64,000 bases of DNA from Methylobacter sp. (GTDB lineage Bacteria; Pseudomonadota; Gammaproteobacteria; Methylococcales; Methylomonadaceae): assembly GCF_004322395.1 (NCBI RefSeq), contig NZ_SCTW01000050.1, forward strand, positions 1 through 64,000, written 5' to 3'. Positions 19,627 through 29,890 of the stretch are shown piece by piece (positions within the stretch are counted from its first letter, which is position 1; each line of letters opens with the position of its first letter). Both the position numbers and the translations under genes were made by a program. Below the pieces are notes generated by a model, which ran no database searches, was not told the origin of the DNA, and saw only the letters and a list, made by a program, of their open reading frames with translations.

Positions 19627-21417
19627 TTACTCTGCCGCTTTCGGCTTTGCCCGTCTGGATGTCGAGCCTACCCTTTTCTTGCTTTTATCCACTTTCTTAG
19701 CGCCATCGTCGAATTTCATCGCTTTTCTAGCACTCTCATCCATTTTGGATATGTTAAGTTGCTGTCCAGCTACTCTGACTTTTTTCAATTCCTGAAACAG
19801 TTCTTTCGGCATGCCAGCCGGTAACTCAACGGTACTGTAGTCGTCTTGAATTCTGATACGGGCGATATGGTCGCCGTCAATCCCTGTCTCATTAGCTATA
19901 GCGCCAACGATATTGCCTGGTTTTACTCCGTGATTGTGGCCGGCCTCAATCCGGTAGGTTTCCATTTCAATGTCCGCCCCGCCACCGAACGCGCGTTTGG
20001 GTTTGCGGTCTTTTTGAGGGCGGTCTGATCTTGATGATCTGTCATCCCTGGAGGGTCTATCATCGCGGCTATCTTTAGCTCTTTTAGGCAGATTTTGCAT
20101 CAGCAGTGGGGTTTCGCCCTGAACCAGCTTTGCCAGTGCAGCGGCTATTTCCAAAGCGGTAACATTGTGCTCCTGTTGGTATTGTTCCAGCAGTTGACTG
20201 AAGAAGCCTAGCTCTTCGGCAGCCAAGGTATCGGTAATGTTTTGTTTAAAGCGCGCAATACGTTTATTGTTGATGACTTCGGTTGACGGCAGGCCCATTT
20301 CTTCAACTTTTTGCTTAGTTGCTTTTTCAATATTGCTTAGCAAGTTTCTTTCTCTGGGGGCAATAAACAATATTGCATCGCCGGTGCGCCCTGCACGCCC
20401 CGTTCTACCGATACGGTGAACATAGGATTCGGTATCGTAAGGAATATCATAGTTGACGACATGAGTGATGCGGTCTACATCCAGTCCCCGTGCGGCGACG
20501 TCAGTCGCGATCAAAATATCCAGTTTGCCGTTTTTCAGGTTGGCAATAGCGCGTTCCCTAAGCGCTTGTGACATATCGCCGTTAATGGCGGCGGCGGAAT
20601 AACCGCGCGCTTCGAGTTTTTCCGCCAGCTCAACGGTTGCGGTTTTGGTTCTGACGAAGATAATCATACCGTCAAACGTTTCTGCTTCCAGTATGCGGGT
20701 TAGCGCGTCTAGTTTGTGCACACCGCTGACTAGCCAATAGCGTTGCCGTATGAATTCTGCCGATGCGTTGGTAACTTTAATAGTGACATGTTCAGGCTCA
20801 TGCAGATACTGCTGAGCGATTTTGCGGATAACCGACGGCATCGTTGCAGAAAACAGGGCGATTTGTCTTTGTTCCGGGATTTGATCGAGAATCCATTCCA
20901 CATCGTCAATAAAGCCCATGCGCAGCATTTCATCGGCTTCATCAAGAACCAGGTAGCCAAGCCCGTCCAGGTTCAGAGTGCCTTTACGCATGTGATCCAT
21001 GACTCGGCCCGGTGTGCCGACAACTACATGAGCGCCGCGTTTTAGCTGGCGTAATTGGGTACTATAGTCCTGTCCTCCGTAAATAGGCAGAACATGGAAG
21101 CCTTTTAAATGCGCGGCATAACGTTGAAACGCTTCCGCCACCTGAATGGCCAGTTCGCGGGTTGGCGCTAGAACCAGAACTTGCGGGTCTTTTTGCTTGA
21201 GGTCGATGCGCGATAAAATCGGTAATGCGAAAGCGGCGGTTTTACCGGTTCCTGTTTGTGCTTGCCCCAGAACGTCTTTGCCTTTCAGTAGGAGCGGGAT
21301 GGTTTGTGCTTGTATGGGTGAAGGTGTTTCATAACCGACATCGTTCAGCGCTCTTAGCACCGGTTCAATCAGCGCTAAATCACGGAAAGAGGGTAATGTA
21401 GAAACATCATTGGACAT
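19627..21417 (-). CDS. deaD: DEAD-box ATP-dependent RNA helicase (DeaD/CsdA type)
   Basis: AQTGTGKTAAFALP, VLDEADEMLRMGF, HRIGRTGRAGRTG; C-terminal RNA-binding domain. Confidence 0.92.
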   Translation of the reverse strand: MSNDVSTLPSFRDLALIEPVLRALNDVGYETPSPIQAQTIPLLLKGKDVLGQAQTGTGKTAAFALPILSRIDLKQKDPQVLVLAPTRELAIQVAEAFQRYAAHLKGFHVLPIYGGQDYSTQLRQLKRGAHVVVGTPGRVMDHMRKGTLNLDGLGYLVLDEADEMLRMGFIDDVEWILDQIPEQRQIALFSATMPSVIRKIAQQYLHEPEHVTIKVTNASAEFIRQRYWLVSGVHKLDALTRILEAETFDGMIIFVRTKTATVELAEKLEARGYSAAAINGDMSQALRERAIANLKNGKLDILIATDVAARGLDVDRITHVVNYDIPYDTESYVHRIGRTGRAGRTGDAILFIAPRERNLLSNIEKATKQKVEEMGLPSTEVINNKRIARFKQNITDTLAAEELGFFSQLLEQYQQEHNVTALEIAAALAKLVQGETPLLMQNLPKRAKDSRDDRPSRDDRSSRSDRPQKDRKPKRAFGGGADIEMETYRIEAGHNHGVKPGNIVGAIANETGIDGDHIARIRIQDDYSTVELPAGMPKELFQELKKVRVAGQQLNISKMDESARKAMKFDDGAKKVDKSKKRVGSTSRRAKPKAAE

Positions 21418-21538
21418 GGATTTACCTGTTGTAGATATAGAATGCGCGTAAGCGCGGAGAAATGTGTTTGTTTATCAGAGTATTATAACGCAGTATATTA
21501 ACATTTGCAGCAAAATTAACTGGACAAGGAGCTTGATT

Positions 21539-21985
21539 ATGAGGATTTGGGTTGATGCGGACGCATGCCCTAATATGATTAAAGAGATTTTATATCGGGC
21601 AGCGGAACGAAAGCAGTTGCTGCTGACATTGGTGGCCAATAGGTTTTTAACCATACCGCCATCCAAAGTTATCAGTGCGGTGCAGGTCCCAGGCGGTTTT
21701 GATGTGGCTGATAATTATATAGTCAAACATTTGCAGCAAGATGATCTGGTGATTACCGCCGACATTCCGTTGGCGGCTGAAGTGATAACAAAAAACGCCC
21801 ATGCCATTAATCCCCGAGGCGAGCTTTATACTAAAGAAAATATCAAGGAGCGATTGGCTATGCGGGATTTTATGGAAGAATTGCGCAGTACCGGTCAATC
21901 AGCGGAAGGGCCTCCGCCTCTTGGGTTACGGGACAAGCAAGATTTCGCCAATGCGCTGGATCGTTTTTTGGCTAAATACCAGTAA
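21539..21985 (+). CDS. YaiI/YqxD family protein (DUF188)
   Basis: [35 protein letters not shown]. Confidence 0.92.
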   Translation: MRIWVDADACPNMIKEILYRAAERKQLLLTLVANRFLTIPPSKVISAVQVPGGFDVADNYIVKHLQQDDLVITADIPLAAEVITKNAHAINPRGELYTKENIKERLAMRDFMEELRSTGQSAEGPPPLGLRDKQDFANALDRFLAKYQ

Positions 21986-22071
21986 AATTACGTATCAAGC
22001 TGAGTTTTAGTTATTTGCTTGTTATAATGACAGTAGTTTTGTAACAGCATTAATTCTGATCGAGAGATTTC

Positions 22072-22992
22072 ATGATTCAAGGTAGTATCGTAGCTTTAGT
22101 AACGCCGATGGATGAAAGCGGTGCAGTGGATAAGGAAAGCTTAAAAAGGTTGGTGGAATTTCATATAGCACAGGGAACCGATGCTTTAGTCGCTGTCGGT
22201 ACCACAGGCGAGTCGGCGACGCTGGATGAACATGAACATTGCGATGTGATCAAGTCGATTGTTGATTATGTCGGCAGTAGAATTCCCGTGATTGCCGGAA
22301 CCGGCGCAAACTCGACTACCGAAGCGATCAACTTGACCCGTTTGGCTAAAGAAGCCGGGGCCGATGCCTGTCTGATCGTGACTCCCTATTACAACAAGCC
22401 TACTCAAGAAGGCTTGTACCTGCATTACAAAGCTATCAGCGAAGCCGTCGATATTCCCCAGATTTTATACAACGTACCGGGACGTACTGCTTGCGATATG
22501 TTGCCTGAAACCGTTGGTCGACTGTCTCATTTGAAGAACATCGTCGGCGTTAAAGAGGCGACCGGCGATTTGTCCAGAGTTAAAAAAATCCGCGATTTGG
22601 CCGGTGACGATTTTGCAATTTACACCGGCGACGATGCGACCAGCCGTGAGTTTTGCCTGCTAGGCGGTAACGGCAGCATTACTGTAACAGGCAATGTCGC
22701 GCCAAAACTGGTGCATGAAATGATTATGCTGGCGATAACGGGCGACAGTGAAGCCGCTTTAGCTATCGACAAAAAACTCGCCGCGTTACATGAAAAACTG
22801 TTTATCCAGTCGAATCCGATCCCGGTCAAATGGGCTGTTGCCGAAATGGGGTTGATGAGGAAGGGCATACGTTTACCGCTGACTTGGTTGACCGAAGATT
22901 GCTTCGATGCGGTTCGCGATGCAATGCGTCAGGCTGAAGTGATTTCCGGTAACGGCTCTTGCGCCGCTCTATCTTCTGCGAACGCGTTATGA
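22072..22992 (+). CDS. dapA: 4-hydroxy-tetrahydrodipicolinate synthase
   Basis: MIQGSIVALVTPMDESGAVD; GTTGESATLDEHEH; YNVPGRTACDMLPE; VGVKEATGDLSR. Confidence 0.95.
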   Translation: MIQGSIVALVTPMDESGAVDKESLKRLVEFHIAQGTDALVAVGTTGESATLDEHEHCDVIKSIVDYVGSRIPVIAGTGANSTTEAINLTRLAKEAGADACLIVTPYYNKPTQEGLYLHYKAISEAVDIPQILYNVPGRTACDMLPETVGRLSHLKNIVGVKEATGDLSRVKKIRDLAGDDFAIYTGDDATSREFCLLGGNGSITVTGNVAPKLVHEMIMLAITGDSEAALAIDKKLAALHEKLFIQSNPIPVKWAVAEMGLMRKGIRLPLTWLTEDCFDAVRDAMRQAEVISGNGSCAALSSANAL

Positions 22993-23645
22993 AAACTAAA
23001 ATCAGGCTGCTTATTATCGGTGCTGCTTTGGTCAATGTGTCGGCCTGCACTTATATAAAAAACTTATTTCCGGACAAAGAAAAAGATTATCAGTTTACGA
23101 CTGAAATTCCCCCATTGGTCTTGCCGGCAGATCTTGGCGGTGGCTCAATTGCAAAAGCTCCGGCTGCTGAAACGACGAATGCGCCTGTCTCTGAAACACC
23201 CGATGCCGCTTCCGCTGTCACGCCAACTGAAACAGCTCCTGCCATAGACAAAAAGTTAATTCAGGTTGAATTGCTTGACTCCGAGCAAGGAGCAAAGCAA
23301 TTGCGTATCGGTGCACCGGTAGCTATAGCTTGGCGAATGGTCGGCAAAGCATTAAGCCGAAATTCTATCGAAGTAACCAATCGCAATCAGGAAGAAAGAC
23401 TGTTTCATGTCCAATATGATCCAAACAAGAATGAAGTGGAAGATGGATCTATTTGGGACGAAGTCGTCTTTTTTTTCGTGGGATTTGATATCAGTGAACA
23501 AGAATATGTCTTGAAATTAGTAGAAAGCGGCCAGCAAACCGATGTCATTATTATGGATAAAGACCAAAAATCGGCGACAGATAGGATAAGTTTAAGTTTG
23601 ATGACGCTTTTGCATGACACTATAAAAGCCGACTTGGCTAAGTGA
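22989..23645 (+). CDS. bamC: Outer membrane assembly lipoprotein BamC-like
   Basis: Lipobox LVNVSAC; follows dapA with overlap as in many Gammaproteobacteria; LRIGAPVAIAWRMVGKALSRNSIEVTNRN. Confidence 0.85.
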   Translation: MKTKIRLLIIGAALVNVSACTYIKNLFPDKEKDYQFTTEIPPLVLPADLGGGSIAKAPAAETTNAPVSETPDAASAVTPTETAPAIDKKLIQVELLDSEQGAKQLRIGAPVAIAWRMVGKALSRNSIEVTNRNQEERLFHVQYDPNKNEVEDGSIWDEVVFFFVGFDISEQEYVLKLVESGQQTDVIIMDKDQKSATDRISLSLMTLLHDTIKADLAK

Positions 23646-23652
23646 TTTATTG

Positions 23653-23748
23653 AGGTAAAAGGCGCAAGGTAAAAGGTAAAAGGTTAAAAAACCGACACTT
23701 GCACCGCGCCCCTTGAACCTTGCACCTTTTACCTTGTACCTTTTTTCC
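23653..23748. repeat. AAGGTAAAAGGT / ACCTTTTACCTT inverted-repeat sequence
   Basis: gcgcaaggtaaaaggtaaaagg ... ccttgcaccttttaccttgtacctttt between bamC and purL. Confidence 0.7.
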
Positions 23749-23750
23749 AC

Positions 23751-26700
23751 ATGTTAAAAATCTCTGGAACATCCGCGCTTTCCGACTTTCGCATTAACAA
23801 ACTACTGGCTGAGCTTCAGTCTATAGAACCCGCTATCAAGGCTGTTTCAGCGAGGTTTATTCATTTTGTGGATATTGAAGGTGACTTGGATGACAGTCAA
23901 TCCGCGATTCTAAAGCAGCTATTAGCTTACGGTCCCACGCAAGCCAGCGCTGATGTTTTAGGTGTGCGCTTACTGGTTGTACCGCGCTCAGGCACGATTT
24001 CACCCTGGTCCAGCAAGGCGACCGAAATAGCCCAGCGTTGTGGGTTATTGGAAGTTAAGCGTATCGAGCGGGGTATCGAGTACACGCTGGATGTCAATCA
24101 GCCGTTACCGGCTTCGGTAAAAGTATTATTGCATGACCGGATGACCCAAACCGTCTTTGATGGCGATAGTGACCCGGAATTGTTTGTTTTGCATCAGCCC
24201 AAATCGTTACTGCATGTCGCCATCATGGAGCAGGGCCGTGACGCGTTGGTTGACGCCGATACCGAATTGGGTCTGGCCTTGTCCGATGATGAAATCGATT
24301 ATCTGACCGACAGCTTTCAAGCGTTGGGCAGAAATCCGACCGATGTTGAATTGATGATGTTTGCCCAGGCTAATTCGGAACATTGCCGGCACAAGATTTT
24401 TAATGCGGATTGGACGATAGACGGCGTAGAACAAGCGCAGTCTTTGTTCAAAATGATCCGCAATACCTCGGCAAAAAGCCCGGAAGGTATTTTGACGGCC
24501 TACAGCGATAATGCCTCGGTCATGACCGGCTCGACCGAACAGGTTTTCATACGCAATGCGCAAACCGGCGAATACGGCTATGTCGAAGAAGACGCGCATT
24601 TGCTGATGAAAGTCGAAACCCATAATCATCCTACTGCTATTTCACCTTATCCGGGCGCGGCAACCGGCTCCGGCGGCGAAATCCGCGATGAAGGCGCGAC
24701 CGGCCGCGGTTCTTCTCCGAAAGCCGGATTAACCGGATTTTCGGTGTCTCATTTAAAAATTCCCGGTTTTCCCCAGCCTTGGGAAGCGGATAACGGCAAG
24801 CCCGAACGTATAGCTTCTGCATTAACCATCATGCTGGAAGGTCCGCTCGGCGGCGCGGCGTTTAATAACGAATTCGGCAGACCCAACCTGACCGGTTATT
24901 TCCGCAGCTTTGAGCAAGCGGTTCCGGGCAAGGACAATGAATTTCGGGGTTATCACAAACCGATCATGATCGCGGGTGGCCTAGGCAACATCCGGCCGAT
25001 GCTGGTCAAGAAACACTCGATACCAGCCGGTTCGTTGATCATCATCTTGGGTGGTCCAGCCATGTTGATTGGCCTCGGCGGCGGCGCGGCTTCATCGCAG
25101 GCATCCGGAGCGGGTTCTGAAGATTTGGACTTTGCCTCCGTGCAGCGGGAAAACCCTGAAATGGAGCGCCGTTGCCAGGAAGTTATCAACCATTGCAACT
25201 CGATGGGCAGCGATACGCCGATTGTATCCATTCATGATATTGGCGCAGGCGGTTTATCTAATGCAGTGCCGGAAATCATCCACGATTGCGACCGCGGCGG
25301 ACGCTTCGGATTGCGCAAGGTGCATAATGCCGATAAAGGCATGTCCCCGATGCAGATTTGGTGCAATGAAGCGCAGGAACGTTATGTGGTTGCGATTAAG
25401 CCTGAATCGCTGGAATTATTTACCGCTTTTTGCGAACGCGAACATTGCCTGTTTGCGGTAATCGGCGAGGCAACCGAAGAAGAGCATTTATTGCTTAACG
25501 ACGAGTTGCTTGGCGACAAGCCGGTCGATATTCCGATGTCGGTTCTGTTCGGCAAGTCGCCCAAGCTGCATCGCAACGTCGAGCATGTTCCGGCCAATAC
25601 CAAAGCACTGGATCTTAGCGGCATCAGACTTGACGAAGCGGTCAAGCGAGTCTTGTCATTCCCGGCCGTCGCCGATAAAAGCTTTCTGATCCATATCGGC
25701 GACCGTTCGGTAACCGGTTTGGTTGCACGGGATCAAATGGTTGGTCCGTGGCAAGTGCCGGTGGCCGATGTGGCGGTTACCGCAGTCGGCTTTCATTCTA
25801 TGACCGGCGAAGCTATGGCGATGGGCGAACGTTCTCCGATTGCGGTTATCGACGCGCCGGCATCAGGTCGTATGGCGATAGGCGAGGCCATCACTAATAT
25901 TGCCGCCGCCAGCATAGATTCGTTGAAAAAAATCAAACTGTCCGCAAACTGGATGGCCGCAGCCGGTTATCAAGGCGAAGATGCGGCATTGTTCGATACC
26001 GTCAAAGCGGTGGGCATGGAATTGTGTCCTGAGCTGGGTATCGCAATACCGGTGGGCAAGGATTCCTTGTCGATGAAAACCGTGTGGGATGCAAAAACCA
26101 TGACCGCGCCGTTGTCGCTGGTAATTACCGCGTTTGCGCCGGTTGCCGACATTAGCCTTACCCTGACTCCGCAATTGCGCTGTGTACCGGATGAAGATAG
26201 TGCTCTTATCCTGATCGACCTGGGCGCAGGTAAAAACCGGTTGGGCGGATCAGTGCTGGCGCAAGTTTACAACCAGCTCGGCGATGACTGCCCCGACCTG
26301 GATGAAGCAAGTTTGTTGAAAGCTTTCTTTGATAGCATTCAAATGCTCAACGGACAAGGTAAATTGCTGAGCTATCATGACCGTTCCGATGGCGGCTTAC
26401 TGGCTACGGTCACGGAAATGATGTTTGCAAGCAGGCTGGGTGTGGCCCTGACGCTCGACAGCTTGGGCGAAGATGTGCTGGCGGCATTGTTTAATGAAGA
26501 ATTGGGAGCCGTATTGCAAGTGCGTCAAAGCGACTGTAAGGACGTTGTGGAACTGTTAAAACAATCAGGCCTGATAGATTGCATTTATGTAATAGGCAAG
26601 GTCATTGGCGACTGCGTGGATGCGGGAGGTACGACCCCACGGATGGGGGAGGTAGAGCAACGCATGGAGCGGTTGCCGAGAGCACCAACAGTAGGCGCTT

Positions 26701-27779
26701 TAGGCGACGCAGGAGCAGTTGCCGAGGTAGAATCGCGTCCGGAACAGCGATCGAGAGCAGCGTACGCAGCAGTTGCCGAAGAACAGCAACTGACCGTTCG
26801 CCATGCCGGGGAGGTTGTTTATTCGGCCGGTCGAGCCGAACTGCAAGGCATCTGGTCCGAGCTTAGCTACAAGATGCAGGCTTTGCGCGATAACCCTGAA
26901 TGCGCACAGCAACAGTTTGAACGAATCGCCGATGATGGAGACCCAGGCTTGAATGTTGCATTGACTTTTGATGTCAACGACGACGTGACCGCACCGTTCA
27001 GAAATGCAGCAAGACCCAAAGTCGCGATACTGCGCGAGCAGGGCGTTAACGGCCATGTGGAGATGGCGGCGGCATTCGATCGCGCAGGGTTTACCAGCAT
27101 CGATGTGCATATGAGCGACATTATTCATGGCCGGGTCAGTTTGGCTGATTTCACAGGTCTGGTGGCCTGCGGCGGTTTTTCTTATGGCGACGTATTGGGC
27201 GCAGGAGGCGGCTGGGCAAAATCGATCCTGTTCAATCCGCGCTGCCGCGATGAATTCGCTGCATTTTTCCAACGCCCCGATACCTTCGGTTTGGGCGTTT
27301 GTAACGGTTGCCAGATGATGTCGGGATTAAAAGACATCATTCCCGGTGCCGAACATTGGCCGCGTTTCATGCGCAACACCTCCGAACAATTTGAAGCGCG
27401 GGTGGCGTTGGTTGAAGTGCAAAAATCGCCATCCATCCTATTTGCCGGTATGGAAGGTTCCAGGATGCCGGTAGCCATTGCGCATGGCGAAGGGCGTGCG
27501 GAATTTGCCGCAGATCCGGCAGTTGCGCTTGAAGCTGGCGCCGTGGCTTTGTGCTATGTCGATAATTACGGTGAATTAACCACGGAATTTCCTGCCAATC
27601 CCAATGGTTCGCCGTTCGGTATTACCGGGCTGACCACCACGGATGGACGATTTACCATTATGATGCCGCACCCCGAGCGCTGCTTTAGGACCTTGCAGAA
27701 CTCATGGCATCCTGATGATTGGGGTGAATATGGCGCGTGGATACGCCTGTTCAGAAACGCCAGGGCATGGGTGGGCTAA
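23751..27779 (+). CDS. purL: Phosphoribosylformylglycinamidine synthase (with apparent in-frame insertion)
   Basis: [35 protein letters not shown]; glutaminase [24 protein letters not shown]; 1342 aa. Confidence 0.97.
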   Translation: MLKISGTSALSDFRINKLLAELQSIEPAIKAVSARFIHFVDIEGDLDDSQSAILKQLLAYGPTQASADVLGVRLLVVPRSGTISPWSSKATEIAQRCGLLEVKRIERGIEYTLDVNQPLPASVKVLLHDRMTQTVFDGDSDPELFVLHQPKSLLHVAIMEQGRDALVDADTELGLALSDDEIDYLTDSFQALGRNPTDVELMMFAQANSEHCRHKIFNADWTIDGVEQAQSLFKMIRNTSAKSPEGILTAYSDNASVMTGSTEQVFIRNAQTGEYGYVEEDAHLLMKVETHNHPTAISPYPGAATGSGGEIRDEGATGRGSSPKAGLTGFSVSHLKIPGFPQPWEADNGKPERIASALTIMLEGPLGGAAFNNEFGRPNLTGYFRSFEQAVPGKDNEFRGYHKPIMIAGGLGNIRPMLVKKHSIPAGSLIIILGGPAMLIGLGGGAASSQASGAGSEDLDFASVQRENPEMERRCQEVINHCNSMGSDTPIVSIHDIGAGGLSNAVPEIIHDCDRGGRFGLRKVHNADKGMSPMQIWCNEAQERYVVAIKPESLELFTAFCEREHCLFAVIGEATEEEHLLLNDELLGDKPVDIPMSVLFGKSPKLHRNVEHVPANTKALDLSGIRLDEAVKRVLSFPAVADKSFLIHIGDRSVTGLVARDQMVGPWQVPVADVAVTAVGFHSMTGEAMAMGERSPIAVIDAPASGRMAIGEAITNIAAASIDSLKKIKLSANWMAAAGYQGEDAALFDTVKAVGMELCPELGIAIPVGKDSLSMKTVWDAKTMTAPLSLVITAFAPVADISLTLTPQLRCVPDEDSALILIDLGAGKNRLGGSVLAQVYNQLGDDCPDLDEASLLKAFFDSIQMLNGQGKLLSYHDRSDGGLLATVTEMMFASRLGVALTLDSLGEDVLAALFNEELGAVLQVRQSDCKDVVELLKQSGLIDCIYVIGKVIGDCVDAGGTTPRMGEVEQRMERLPRAPTVGALGDAGAVAEVESRPEQRSRAAYAAVAEEQQLTVRHAGEVVYSAGRAELQGIWSELSYKMQALRDNPECAQQQFERIADDGDPGLNVALTFDVNDDVTAPFRNAARPKVAILREQGVNGHVEMAAAFDRAGFTSIDVHMSDIIHGRVSLADFTGLVACGGFSYGDVLGAGGGWAKSILFNPRCRDEFAAFFQRPDTFGLGVCNGCQMMSGLKDIIPGAEHWPRFMRNTSEQFEARVALVEVQKSPSILFAGMEGSRMPVAIAHGEGRAEFAADPAVALEAGAVALCYVDNYGELTTEFPANPNGSPFGITGLTTTDGRFTIMMPHPERCFRTLQNSWHPDDWGEYGAWIRLFRNARAWVG
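26620..26790 (+). repeat. Repeat-like in-frame insertion inside purL
   Basis: About 50 low-complexity residues [54 protein letters not shown] where homologues have a short loop; three copies of GC(A/G)GTTGCCGA; hairpin CCCC-ACGGAT-GGGG. Confidence 0.7.
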
Positions 27780-27869
27780 GTGTCTTCAATTGTTCAACAG
27801 CGCAAACATGCTTGAAGAGCGGTAAATGTAATCAAATCCTGGCAATAAAAAGTTTAGAGGTTGTAGATT

Positions 27870-28796
27870 ATGGACAAGGTCAACATGAGGAAAAATCGAA
27901 GAGGTTATTTTCGAATTTATGATGAAGTTAATCTCTCTTACAAAAAAATAGATGAAAAATGGGTGACCGATCCGCACCTTATTTCCGATAATGTTTTTAA
28001 TGACCATTCATTTTCTACAGATATTGAAAATATACTGCAGGATACAACATCGTTATTGCCCGGATCGGAGGATTTGCAGTTTAACGAACACGAAAGCCAA
28101 AATGTTAACATCAGTGCCAGCGGAATGGCTTTTTATTGTGAAGATGCGCTTGAAGCAGGCGATTTTCTAGTCATCAAGATAAAGCCGGCATCCAGCATGG
28201 CGGTCATCATAACGTACAGCCAAGTTGTTTATTGCAAACACCTTCAGTCAGAGGATAGTCCAAACGATAGTCCGCATCCTTGTTTTGTTGGCGCTCATTT
28301 TATCGATATGAAAGATGAAGATCGTGATTTATTAATCAAGCATGTGGATAAAAAGCGAAAGCAACAAAACTGGGTTCACGGTCTTTTTTTGGCCGCTGTC
28401 ATTACTGTTATTGCTTTTCCCGATGTTGTATTCGGCTTGTTGTTTGAATTTTTCCATTTCCTGTTCGAGCTATTCCTCCACATCCTCCATCTTTCATTTG
28501 AGTTTATCGAATTAAATCTCGATCGCCTTGTCGAACACTTTTTTAGTACCGATCTTCATCAAACTCAGGTTATCGTCTTTTATATAATATTATCTTTTAT
28601 TGTTTATGGCCTTTACCTTCTGGGGCGGAGGGTGCCGTCTTTTTGTCGGCGTTGTAAGCGAAATCTGTTTACAGCCTATGCGTTCAAGAAAGCAAGCTTG
28701 CTGTTTTTTTGGCGGGAGCAGTCTTTAATCAATAAAATCAAAATAATGAGCATAGTCATTGCGGCCATCACCTGCTATATTTTGTTTGGTATGTAG
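27870..28796 (+). CDS. PilZ-domain membrane protein
   Basis: RRGYFRIYDEVNLSYKK...NISASGMAFYCEDALEAGDFLVIKIKP; C-terminal TM segments. Confidence 0.7.
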   Translation: MDKVNMRKNRRGYFRIYDEVNLSYKKIDEKWVTDPHLISDNVFNDHSFSTDIENILQDTTSLLPGSEDLQFNEHESQNVNISASGMAFYCEDALEAGDFLVIKIKPASSMAVIITYSQVVYCKHLQSEDSPNDSPHPCFVGAHFIDMKDEDRDLLIKHVDKKRKQQNWVHGLFLAAVITVIAFPDVVFGLLFEFFHFLFELFLHILHLSFEFIELNLDRLVEHFFSTDLHQTQVIVFYIILSFIVYGLYLLGRRVPSFCRRCKRNLFTAYAFKKASLLFFWREQSLINKIKIMSIVIAAITCYILFGM

Positions 28797-28810
28797 GATA
28801 AATAATAAAC

Positions 28811-29890
28811 ATGAAAATGAACGCCATATACAAAAAGGAGACTGCCTGCATCTTGATTGTAGATGACGAGCCGGTAAACCTGAAACTACTGGATAAAATG
28901 TTGTCTGCTCAAGGCTATCTCAATCTGGTATTGGTGCAGGATCCGACATTGGTAGTGGATATCTATCGGCAGCAACGTATCGACCTGATTTTGCTGGACA
29001 TCAATATGCCTCATTTGGACGGCTTCGGAGTAATGGAGCAGCTCAAGTCGCTTGGCGACCCGCTATTTCCGCCCATAGTTATACTTACCGCCCAGCATGG
29101 TCAGGATTTTTTGTTGCGCGCACTCAATGCGGGCGCGCGCGATTTCATTACCAAGCCCTTTGATCGTAACGAACTGCTGGCTCGGGTATGCAATATGCTT
29201 GATGCACAATTGGCGCATCGCCTGCTTTATGACCAGAAAGACGTGCTGGATGAAATGGTACAGATACGTACCGACGAGTTACGCAGAACTCGGCTACAGG
29301 TAGTGCAAAGGCTGGGCCGCGCCGCTGAATATCGCGATAACGAAACCGGCAATCATATTCTGCGTATGAGCCATATCTCGGCCTTGCTGGCAAAAGCGAT
29401 TGGCTGGAATGAGGCTGACTGCGAACTAATACTGCATGCCAGTCCGATGCACGACATCGGCAAGATCGGTATTCCCGATCATATCCTGCTTAAGCCCGGC
29501 AAATTCGAACCCGACGAATGGGAAATCATGAAAACTCATGTCATTATCGGGGCAAATATTCTCGAAGGCGACGATTCCGATTTGATGAAAAGTGCAGGCG
29601 AAATTGCACTTACCCATCATGAAAAATGGGACGGCAGCGGTTATCCTCAAGGCCTGTCCGGCGAGGCTATTCCATTAGTGGGGCGCATTGCGGCGCTGGC
29701 TGATGTGTTCGACGCCTTGACTTCGGCGCGGCCCTATAAAAAAGGGTGGACCGTTGAGGCAGCCGTTGACTGGATCAAGGAAAATCGCGGCACGCATTTC
29801 GACCCTGAACTTGTGGATGTCTTTATGAAGCTATTGCCGGAAATCCTTAATATTTGCGATCAGTTTTCCGAGCCGGAACATAATAAATGA
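28811..29890 (+). CDS. Response regulator with HD-GYP phosphodiesterase domain (RpfG-like)
   Basis: REC LIVDDEPVNLKLL; MHDIGKIGIPDHILLKPGK; HHEKWDGSGYPQGLSGEAIPLVGRI. Confidence 0.94.
   Translation: MKMNAIYKKETACILIVDDEPVNLKLLDKMLSAQGYLNLVLVQDPTLVVDIYRQQRIDLILLDINMPHLDGFGVMEQLKSLGDPLFPPIVILTAQHGQDFLLRALNAGARDFITKPFDRNELLARVCNMLDAQLAHRLLYDQKDVLDEMVQIRTDELRRTRLQVVQRLGRAAEYRDNETGNHILRMSHISALLAKAIGWNEADCELILHASPMHDIGKIGIPDHILLKPGKFEPDEWEIMKTHVIIGANILEGDDSDLMKSAGEIALTHHEKWDGSGYPQGLSGEAIPLVGRIAALADVFDALTSARPYKKGWTVEAAVDWIKENRGTHFDPELVDVFMKLLPEILNICDQFSEPEHNK

Noticed and set aside
24207-24629. 140-aa minus-strand ORF
   Set aside because: Antisense to purL; no domain similarity.
26700-27272. 190-aa minus-strand ORF
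   Set aside because: Antisense to purL, whose protein sequence is unmistakable; no recognisable domain.
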